Assembly (NCBI GenBank): GCA_014874475.1
Contig: JADBJJ010000023.1
Span: 314,001 to 378,000, forward strand
Reading direction: 5' to 3'
Source of the DNA: Chloroflexota bacterium
GTDB lineage: Bacteria > Chloroflexota > Anaerolineae > B4-G1 > DUEL01
DNA: 64,000 nucleotides
The notes below the pieces were generated by a model. It did no database searches, had not been told where the DNA came from, and was given only the letters and a program-made list of their open reading frames with translations. The translations under genes and the position numbers were made by a program. Positions 20,156 to 26,510 of the stretch are shown here, one piece after another (the first letter of the stretch is position 1; each line of letters begins with the position of its first letter).

Positions 20156-21037
20156 TTGACCCCTGATAACTTTCTCGGCCTGCCGGAGCCGTACTGCCTT
20201 CTGGAACGGGCGGGGGTATTGGTCCTCCCGCTCCCGCTGGAAGCGACGGTCACCTACGGACGGGGCACCCGGAGTGGCCCGGAGGCCCTCCTGCGGGCTT
20301 CGCAGCAGGTGGAACTCTACGACCGGGAATTCGGGCGGGAGGTGGCGCTGGAATACGGCGTCCACACCCTGCCCGCGCTTCCTCTGCCGGAGGACATCGG
20401 GCTGGCCGTAGAGGCCATTGCAGACGCCTCCGCCCGGTGGGCCGCCACCGGCAAACTGCTGGTGGGATTGGGCGGCGAGCACACCGTCACCCTGGGGATG
20501 GTTCGGGGGATTCTGCGGGCGCGCGGCGGCCCGCTGACCATCGTCCAGATAGACGCCCACGCTGACCTGCGGGCCGAGTACGAGGACAACCCCTACAGCC
20601 ACGCCTGCACCGCCCGGCGGCTGCTGGAGACGCCCGGAGTGGAGCAAATTCTCCAATTGGGCGTTCGCTCCGTCTGTCCGGAGGAGGTGGAGTTTGCCCG
20701 CTCCAATCCCGACCGGGTGCGCATCTGGTACGCCGAGGAGGTGCATGCGGGGGACGGGTTGGAAGAACTGGCCGCGCGCCTGCGCGGCCGCACTGTCTAC
20801 CTGACCATAGACGTGGACGGGCTGGACCCCGCCGTCATCCCGGCCACCGGCACGCCCGAACCGGACGGGCTGACATGGAAGGAGGCGGTAGACATTCTCC
20901 GCCGGGTCGCCTGCGCCGCGTCGGCGGTGGTGGGGATGGACTGTGTGGAACTGGCACCCGTCCCGGGTCTCCATGCTGCCGAGTTCGCGGCGGCAAAACT
21001 GTTGTATAAGGCTATTTCGTTCGGAATGACGAAATGA
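20156..21037 (+). CDS. speB: Agmatinase (SpeB; ureohydrolase family)
   Basis: Agmatinase hydrolyses agmatine to putrescine and urea with a binuclear manganese centre. The 293-residue protein has the ureohydrolase ligand motifs in order: GGEHTVTLG, DAHADLR, the variant SHACTARR in place of the usual SHGT loop, and DVDGLDPAVIPATGTPEPDG. DCVELAP follows near the end. The most upstream start is TTG at 20156, placed directly after an in-frame stop; the SD is weak (AGGATGGTGA). The 65-nt gap from pdaD contains short GGACAACGG/GGTCAACGG repeats. With pdaD upstream, the substrate is most likely agmatine, not arginine or guanidinobutyrate. Confidence 0.92.
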   Translation: MTPDNFLGLPEPYCLLERAGVLVLPLPLEATVTYGRGTRSGPEALLRASQQVELYDREFGREVALEYGVHTLPALPLPEDIGLAVEAIADASARWAATGKLLVGLGGEHTVTLGMVRGILRARGGPLTIVQIDAHADLRAEYEDNPYSHACTARRLLETPGVEQILQLGVRSVCPEEVEFARSNPDRVRIWYAEEVHAGDGLEELAARLRGRTVYLTIDVDGLDPAVIPATGTPEPDGLTWKEAVDILRRVACAASAVVGMDCVELAPVPGLHAAEFAAAKLLYKAISFGMTK

Positions 21038-21077
21038 CCGGATGACCAGGGAATCCGCTTTCTGGTAAAGGAGCCTC

Positions 21078-22058
21078 ATGCAATACGCTCAAGAGGTAAA
21101 ATCTTTCATCCAGCATCACTTTCGCCACTTCAATGCGGCCGCGCTGGTGGACGCGGCCGAGGCCTACCGAAAGTTCATCGCTGAAGGCAACGGCATGTTG
21201 GTCGCCATGGCCGGGGCGATGAGCACGGCCGAAATCGGCCTCTCCCTGGCGGAGATGATCCGGCAGGGGAAAGTCCACGCCGTCAGTTGCACCGGCGCCA
21301 ACTTGGAGGAGGACATCTACAATCTGGTCGCCCACGACTACTACGTCCGTATCCCCGACTATCGGAGCCTGAAGCCCGAGGATGAACTGGCCCTCTGGGA
21401 GCGCCATCTGAACCGGGTGACCGATACCTGCATCCCGGAAGAGGAGGCCATCCGCCGAATAGAACACGCCATCCTGGAAGAGTGGCTGGAGGCGGATCGG
21501 AAGGGGGAGCGGTATTTCCCGCACGAGTTCTTCTACCGCATCCTGCGCAGTGGCAAACTGGAGCCCTACTACCAGATTGACCCGCGCGATAGTTGGGTCT
21601 ACGCGGCGATGGAGAAGGACCTGCCCATCTTTGTCCCTGGCTGGGAGGATTCTACCACCGGCAACATCTACGCCGCCCACTGTATCCGGGGGGACATCCG
21701 CAACGTCCACACCGTCCGCAGCGGGATTGAGTACATGATGGCCCTGGCGGACTGGTACCGGAAAGAGTCGGCCCACCGGAAACTGGGATTCTTCCAGATT
21801 GGCGGCGGGATTGCCGGGGATTTCGCCATCTGCGCCGTCCCGATGATGCGGCAGGACCTGCGCTGGGAAGGTATCCCTCTCTGGAGCTACTTCTGCCAGA
21901 TCAGCGACTCCACCACCAGTTACGGCTCCTACTCCGGCGCGGTGCCCAACGAGAAGATCACCTGGGAGAAGTTAGGGATAGATACCCCGCGCTTCGTCAT
22001 AGAATCGGACGCGACCATCGTGGTGCCGCTGATTTTCGCGTACGTGCTGGCAGCGTAG
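21078..22058 (+). CDS. Deoxyhypusine synthase family protein, probable homospermidine synthase
   Basis: Deoxyhypusine synthase moves the aminobutyl group of spermidine to a lysine of eIF5A with NAD. Bacteria have no eIF5A, and bacterial homologues are generally assigned to homospermidine synthesis, with putrescine as acceptor. The 326-residue protein has the NAD-binding VAMAGAMSTAEIG and SCTGANLEED blocks, PEYYQID-like LEPYYQIDPR, and the active-site segment NEKITWEKL, in which K298 aligns with the catalytic lysine of the human enzyme (SWGKI). The ATG at 21078 follows AAAGGAG. It lies 40 nt after speB, so the operon would convert arginine to agmatine, putrescine and a longer polyamine. The exact product is inferred. 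Confidence 0.88.
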   Translation: MQYAQEVKSFIQHHFRHFNAAALVDAAEAYRKFIAEGNGMLVAMAGAMSTAEIGLSLAEMIRQGKVHAVSCTGANLEEDIYNLVAHDYYVRIPDYRSLKPEDELALWERHLNRVTDTCIPEEEAIRRIEHAILEEWLEADRKGERYFPHEFFYRILRSGKLEPYYQIDPRDSWVYAAMEKDLPIFVPGWEDSTTGNIYAAHCIRGDIRNVHTVRSGIEYMMALADWYRKESAHRKLGFFQIGGGIAGDFAICAVPMMRQDLRWEGIPLWSYFCQISDSTTSYGSYSGAVPNEKITWEKLGIDTPRFVIESDATIVVPLIFAYVLAA

Positions 22059-22135
22059 GAGCCACCTGGCATGGGGGAAGCGCGGGGTATACCCCTACCC
22101 CGTTGGATGATGGGGGGCCCCGTCCCCAGAACATC

Positions 22136-23299
22136 ATGCGTCTCAAAGTCGTCCCGGAAGATTTCTTCGTAGAGGAGCAGATTCGCTTCCCCCCGGGCGG
22201 CGGCCCGTATGCTCTCTACCGGATACGGAAGCGGGAAATCACCACGCTGGAAGTCCAGGCGCGGCTGGCCCAAATGCTCCGCCTTCCGCTCTCCGCCGTC
22301 TCCTTTCCTGCCCTCAAGGACCGGGATGCGGTAGCAGTCCAGTACGCGACGGTGCGCGGGACGGGGCCGGACTATCTGAGCGGGCCGGAGTTCACCGCCC
22401 AGCGGGTAGGCCGGATTTCCCGTCCCCTGACCCCCTCCGACCTGGTCGGCAACCGCTTTGTGGCGACGGTACGCGACCTCTCCCTGTCCGAGGCCGACCG
22501 CCTGGGCGGTCGGCTGCGAGTGGCAGCGGAGGAGGGAATCCCCAATTACTTTGACGCTCAGCGCTTCGGCTCGCGGACGGAATCCGGAGACTTTCCGGGA
22601 CGGCGCATCCTCCGGCGGGACGCCGAGGGTGCCCTGCGAGCCATTCTGGCTGAGCCCATGGTCGGCGACCCGGCAGACGTGCGGGCCTTCAAGCGGGAGG
22701 CCGCCCTCCGCTGGGGCCAGTGGCGGATGCTTCTGGAGATAGCCCCCCGTCCCTCCAACCTGCGCTCCGTCCTCACCTTCCTCTGCGATCACCCCACCGA
22801 CTTCCGCCGCGCGCTCAACCTGGTCACCCCGCGCGTTCTGAGCCTTTATCTGACCGCCTATCAGTCCTTTCTCTGGAACCGCATCGCGGCCGGTTATTTG
22901 CAGGCCCGCCTGGGCCCCCCTTCCGGCTTTGTAGAAGTGTCCGGTGAGATGATCCCTCTCTTCCCCCATCTCTCCACCCGCCTGACCGCCGATGTGACCG
23001 TTCCGCTCCCCCACCACCGCGCTGCCTATGGTGACCCCCTGCTGGCAAAAGTGGTGGAGGAGGTGCTGCGGGCCGAAGAGTTGGCGCTTTCGGACCTGAA
23101 ACCGCGCCTCCTCCGCCGTGCCTATCTTCCCCGGAGGGAGCGGCCACTGGTTCTCCGGCCTGCCGACGCGTCCGCATCCCCCCCTGCCCCCGACGAGCGA
23201 TTCCCCGGACAGCAGAAAGTCACCCTGACTTTCACCCTTCCCCCTGGCTCATATGCCACCCTGGTGGTGCGATCCCTGCTGGCGGCAGGGGAAGAATAA
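22136..23299 (+). CDS. truD: tRNA pseudouridine synthase D (TruD)
   Basis: TruD converts U13 of some tRNAs to pseudouridine. The 387-residue protein shows the family's catalytic motif ALKDRDAVAVQYATV, in which the Asp is the nucleophile, and the conserved NYFDAQRFGSR (usually NYFGxQRFG). A central TRUD insertion domain and a C-terminal segment LPPGSYATLVVR follow. The start is uncertain. ATG 22136 begins nine residues before PEDFFVEE and matches family N-termini. A TTG at 22103 would add 11 residues. It is 77 nt after the polyamine gene, with a GGGGTATACCCC palindrome at 22084-22095 in the gap, so co-transcription is possible. Confidence 0.9.
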   Translation: MRLKVVPEDFFVEEQIRFPPGGGPYALYRIRKREITTLEVQARLAQMLRLPLSAVSFPALKDRDAVAVQYATVRGTGPDYLSGPEFTAQRVGRISRPLTPSDLVGNRFVATVRDLSLSEADRLGGRLRVAAEEGIPNYFDAQRFGSRTESGDFPGRRILRRDAEGALRAILAEPMVGDPADVRAFKREAALRWGQWRMLLEIAPRPSNLRSVLTFLCDHPTDFRRALNLVTPRVLSLYLTAYQSFLWNRIAAGYLQARLGPPSGFVEVSGEMIPLFPHLSTRLTADVTVPLPHHRAAYGDPLLAKVVEEVLRAEELALSDLKPRLLRRAYLPRRERPLVLRPADASASPPAPDERFPGQQKVTLTFTLPPGSYATLVVRSLLAAGEE

Positions 23300-23478
23300 C
23301 CGCTTGTCTGGCTACCCGACGGTAAATTGGGCCAAGCCGCAGCCTTTCCGGGCGGCGCGTGCCCCCTTCCTCACCCCCCAGCCCCTCTCTTCAACGTTGG
23401 CTTTTTGGCCTACGGTTCTCCGCCACAGGCTCTCGTTGATGAGACCCAACGTTCCATTGCAAGTACTGGCAAGTTTTC

Positions 23479-23514
23479 TATTGACAAACTGCCAATAGTG
23501 TGGTATAATTGTCA
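23479..23514 (+). promoter_or_regulatory. Consensus promoter and probable PadR operator
   Basis: TTGACA (23481-23486), 17 bp and TATAAT (23504-23509) form a perfect sigma-70 promoter. It is framed by the inverted repeat TGACAA (23482-23487) and TTGTCA (23509-23514), with a second small inverted pair TATTG and CAATA inside. A PadR dimer bound here would cover the whole promoter, which fits autorepression. The operator role is inferred. Confidence 0.7.
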
Positions 23515-23539
23515 CGAACGCAGGCAGGGAGAGACGGGT

Positions 23540-23932
23540 ATGTACGGGAAAGATCACCGATGGCGCTGGCAGGGGTATTCCCGACGGACGGTGCGGTTTC
23601 TGGAGCCGGCCCTGCTTCTGCTGCTTCACCACGGCCCCGCCCACGGCTACACTCTGCTGGAACGACTGGGCTCCTTTGGCCTGGAGGGATTTGATCCCAC
23701 CATCGTCTATCGGGCGCTGCGGGAGATGGAGAAGCATGGTTGGGTGGTCTCCGCGTGGGACCGGGAGCAGACTCAGGGGCCACCGCGCCGCGTCTACCGC
23801 CTGACCCCGCTGGGGGACGAGGTGCTCCAGTTCTGGGTCCAGGACCTGGAGGAAACCCGCCGGATGGTGGATCATTTTCTGCGACGGTACTATGAGCACA
23901 TAGAAGAGCATCCGATTCAGGAGGAATTATGA
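23540..23932 (+). CDS. PadR-family transcriptional regulator
   Basis: PadR proteins are winged-helix repressors, often responding to small molecules and often autoregulated. The 130-residue protein has the family core: LEPALLLLLHHGPAHGYTLLERL, FDPTIVYRALREMEKHGWV, and the wing GPPRRVYRLTPLG, followed by a C-terminal dimerising helix. The ATG at 23540 has GGGAGAG upstream and lies 31 nt after a perfect promoter with an overlapping inverted repeat. Longer frames would start upstream of that promoter and are rejected. The mrp gene follows after 76 nt, then the ferritin-VIT gene, so PadR may control iron or Fe-S functions. Confidence 0.9.
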   Translation: MYGKDHRWRWQGYSRRTVRFLEPALLLLLHHGPAHGYTLLERLGSFGLEGFDPTIVYRALREMEKHGWVVSAWDREQTQGPPRRVYRLTPLGDEVLQFWVQDLEETRRMVDHFLRRYYEHIEEHPIQEEL

Positions 23933-24008
23933 AGATTGCCGATGTCTGCGATGGGGGTACGGTTATCAGGAGGCGGGAGGCGTGAAACGTGAAGTGGGGG
24001 TGTGGACT

Positions 24009-25064
24009 ATGTTGACTGTTGAGGCAGTCCGTAATGCGCTGGCGCAGGTGGTGGACCCGGAACTGGGCCGGGATATCGTGGAACTGGGTATGGTCCAGGA
24101 CCTGAAGGTAGAGGATGGCACCGTCTCCTTCACTCTGGCGCTGACTACCCTGGCCTGTCCCCTGCGAGAGAGCATTGTGGAGCAGGCCCGCAGGGCTATC
24201 CTGGCTATGGATGGCGTGCGGGACGTTCAGATTTCTCTGCGGGAGATGACCCCGGAAGAAAGGGCCCGCATCTGGCAGCAGCCTCGGCAGCAGGAGCCAG
24301 GCGCCGCCGCCCGGTTCAACCACATAGACCGGGTCCTGGCAGTGATGAGCGGCAAGGGTGGCGTGGGCAAGTCGTCGCTGGCCGCGCTCCTGGCAGTGGG
24401 CCTGCGCCGCCAGGGGAAGCGGGTGGGCGTGCTGGACGCCGACATTACCGGTCCCAGCATCCCCCGAATGTTCGGCCTGCGAGAACCCCCACCCCTGGGC
24501 CCGGTGGGCATCCTCCCCGCCGAAACCCCGACCGGTATCCGGGTGATGTCCATCAATCTGCTTCTCCCCGATGAGGACGAGGCCGTCATTTGGCGGGGCC
24601 CGCTCATCAGCGGTGCCATTCAGCAGTTCTGGGGCGATGTCCTCTGGGGCGACCTGGATGTGCTGGTGGTGGACCTGCCCCCCGGTACCTCCGATGCCGC
24701 GCTCACAGTGATGCAGTCCCTTCCCGTCAACGGCATCCTGCTGGTCACCTCGCCGCAGGACCTGGCAGGGATGGTGGTCCGCAAGGCGGCGCGGATGGCA
24801 GAGCACATGGGCGTGCCGATTCTCGGTCTGGTGGAGAATATGGCCTACGCAATCTGCCCGAAGTGTGGGGAACAGATAGAGGTCTTCGGCCCCAGCCAGG
24901 CAGTGCACACAGCGGCGCTGCTGGGTATACCGGTCCTGGCCCGGCTGCCGCTGGACCCCAAACTGGCCCGTCTCTGCGACGATGGGCAGGTGGAGCAGTA
25001 CACCAGTGGGGACCTGGATGCACTGACGGAAGCAGTCCTCCGGCGAGTGAAACGTGAAAAGTGA
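24009..25064 (+). CDS. mrp: Mrp/ApbC-type P-loop ATPase (Fe-S cluster carrier)
   Basis: Mrp/NBP35 ATPases bind and transfer 4Fe-4S clusters. The 351-residue protein has an N-terminal MIP18-like domain (residues 1-85, DPELGRDIVELGMV), then the MinD-type P-loop domain with the deviant Walker A MSGKGGVGKSS, DADITGPSIPRMFG, the Walker B strand VVDLPPGTSDA, and the CxxC cluster motif ICPKCGEQIEVFG. The start is ambiguous. ATG 24009 begins at the domain. GTG 23982 has a much better SD (AGGAGG, 8-nt spacing) but would add nine residues encoded by a GTGAAAC-type intergenic repeat. It ends by overlapping possible start codons of the next gene. Confidence 0.93.
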   Translation: MLTVEAVRNALAQVVDPELGRDIVELGMVQDLKVEDGTVSFTLALTTLACPLRESIVEQARRAILAMDGVRDVQISLREMTPEERARIWQQPRQQEPGAAARFNHIDRVLAVMSGKGGVGKSSLAALLAVGLRRQGKRVGVLDADITGPSIPRMFGLREPPPLGPVGILPAETPTGIRVMSINLLLPDEDEAVIWRGPLISGAIQQFWGDVLWGDLDVLVVDLPPGTSDAALTVMQSLPVNGILLVTSPQDLAGMVVRKAARMAEHMGVPILGLVENMAYAICPKCGEQIEVFGPSQAVHTAALLGIPVLARLPLDPKLARLCDDGQVEQYTSGDLDALTEAVLRRVKREK

Positions 25065-25078
25065 TGGAGGATGGAGTT

Positions 25079-25957
25079 ATGGAGCGAACTCTGACCCCCC
25101 AGGAAAAACAGACTCTGTTGACTTATCAGCGGACCGAAATCACCGAGCACCACATTTATACCCGGCTGGCGCGGGTGGTCCGGGAGCCCCAGAACCGGGC
25201 GGTCCTGGAGCGCATCGCGGCGGACGAATTGCGCCATTCCCGCCTCTGGGCCCGCTTCACGGGGCAGGAGGTCCGCCCCAACCGGCTCAAAATCTGGTTT
25301 TATACTCTGGTCGGGCAGATCCTGGGCATCACCTTCGCGGTCAAACTGATGGAGCGCGGGGAGGAGGGAGCACAGGACAACTACGCCCGAATGGAGGGCG
25401 TCGTTCCCGATGTCGGGGCCATCGCACAGGATGAGAAAGCCCACGAGGAGGCTCTGCTGGCGATGCTGGATGAGGAGCGGCTCCGGTATACCGGCTCCAT
25501 CGTTCTGGGGCTGAACGACGCGCTGGTGGAGTTGACGGGCGCGCTGGCCGGGCTGACGCTTGCGCTCCAGAACACCCAACTGGTAGCAATGACGGGGGCC
25601 ATCACCGGCATCGCCGCCGCCCTTTCCATGGGGGCGTCGGAGTATCTCTCCACGAAGGCGGAAGAGGACGGGCGGAACCCGCTGCGGGCGTCCCTCTACA
25701 CCGGTGTCGCCTACATATTCACGGTCCTGGCTCTTATCCTTCCGTACCTGCTGCTGGAGAACCCGTACCTGTGTCTGGCGGCCACGCTGACGGTGGCGGT
25801 TCTGATCATCGCCTTCTTCAACTACTACATCTCCGTGGCCCGCGACCTGTCCTTCCGGCGGCGATTCGTGGAGATGGCCGGGCTGAGCCTGGCAGTAGCA
25901 GCGATCAGTTTCGGCATCGGCATCCTGATGCGGATCGTGTTCGGTATAGAGGTGTAG
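25079..25957 (+). CDS. Ferritin-like/VIT1 fusion, probable membrane iron exporter (MbfA-like)
   Basis: This 292-residue fusion has an N-terminal ferritin-like (erythrin) domain with diiron ligands in TEITEHHIY, ADELRHSRLW and DEKAHEEALL. The C-terminal CCC1/VIT1 transporter domain (from about residue 140) has GLNDALVELTGALAGLTLAL, MGASEYLSTKAEED and three further helices. The same layout is known in the rhizobial membrane-bound ferritin MbfA, which exports iron and protects against peroxide. Here it probably senses or oxidises Fe(II) and moves iron or manganese across the cytoplasmic membrane. The ATG at 25079 has GGAGG 8 nt upstream. It follows mrp by 14 nt, linking iron export to Fe-S handling. 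Confidence 0.88.
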   Translation: MERTLTPQEKQTLLTYQRTEITEHHIYTRLARVVREPQNRAVLERIAADELRHSRLWARFTGQEVRPNRLKIWFYTLVGQILGITFAVKLMERGEEGAQDNYARMEGVVPDVGAIAQDEKAHEEALLAMLDEERLRYTGSIVLGLNDALVELTGALAGLTLALQNTQLVAMTGAITGIAAALSMGASEYLSTKAEEDGRNPLRASLYTGVAYIFTVLALILPYLLLENPYLCLAATLTVAVLIIAFFNYYISVARDLSFRRRFVEMAGLSLAVAAISFGIGILMRIVFGIEV

Positions 25958-26368
25958 CGCAGGCAAGCAGGAGGTCAGTTTGGCAGTCCCTACCATTTCG
26001 TCCGCGGCGAATCCGGCATGGAGCCGGACCCGTACCGGGACGATATGTCGCTGGTTCTGGAGACGAGCCGGGGGCTGGTGCTGCTCTGCGGCTGCTGCCA
26101 CGCGGGGCTCCTGAACACGCTGGTTCACGTGGAGCGGGTCTTCGGGCGACCCGTCGTCGCCATTTTCGGCGGCACCCATCTCATCAGCGCCGACGCCGAC
26201 CACCTGGAGCGGGTCCGTCAGAGGTTGCAAGGGCTCCCGCTGCGCCAGGTCTCTCCCAGCCACTGCACCGGGGAGACGGCCTTCCACTTCCTGCGGCAGG
26301 CGCTGGGCCCGGAGGTCGTCCGTCCGTTCCCGACAGGGGCACAGGTGGACCTGGGGGCGCTGTCGTGA
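25958..26368 (+). pseudogene. 5'-truncated MBL-fold hydrolase remnant
   Basis: The frame encodes only the C-terminal half of an MBL-fold protein of the dihydropteroate-synthase-related type: DDMSLVLETSRGLVLLCGCCHAGLLNTL, interrupted here for length, then FGGTHLISAD and SPSHCTGETA. The N-terminal half with the HxHxDH metal site is missing. Similarity seems to extend upstream of the ATG at 26018 (FGSPYHFVRGESG), in the same frame as, and directly after, the mbfA-like stop, which suggests a deletion join. An expressed 116-residue fragment from 26018 is possible, but it could not be a normal enzyme. Confidence 0.7.
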
Positions 26369-26510
26369 TCGTCGCTGTCGCCACCGGCAAGACGACGGTC
26401 GCAGCCACGCGGGCCCACCTGGCCGCCCGCGAACCTCCATCGTCCTGACGGATGCGGATATGGACGCGGCCACCCTGGAACTGGCGCTCTCTCCCGAGCG
26501 TCAGGAGGGC
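26365..26510 (+). pseudogene. Frameshifted fragment of a MinD-superfamily ATPase
   Basis: From GTG 26365 the frame reads VIVAVATGKTTVA, a MinD-type P-loop N-terminus from which the KGG part of KGGxGKTT has been lost, and stops after PPSS. In another frame the expected next segment continues: IVLTDADMDAATLELALSPERQ-like, broken here as LTDADMDAATLELAL, the MinD DAD motif. So a deletion in the P-loop and a frameshift have destroyed the gene, and the rest is gone. Its GTGA overlap with the MBL remnant's stop shows that the two were once an operon. Confidence 0.65.

Noticed and set aside
21078-22058. True deoxyhypusine synthase acting on eIF5A
   Set aside because: The substrate protein is not bacterial, and the neighbours (pdaD, speB) point to free polyamine synthesis.
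23310-23478. Fourth copy of the dispersed repeat upstream of padR
   Set aside because: It has a GTTGATGAGACCCAAC stretch resembling GCTGATGAGCCAAC and a C-rich core, but the ordered blocks and ends are missing.
24845-26473. A 542-residue minus-strand frame spanning mrp, mbfA and the MBL remnant
   Set aside because: It lies antisense to well-recognised genes, has low-complexity Arg/Gln/Gly composition and has no SD or family motif.
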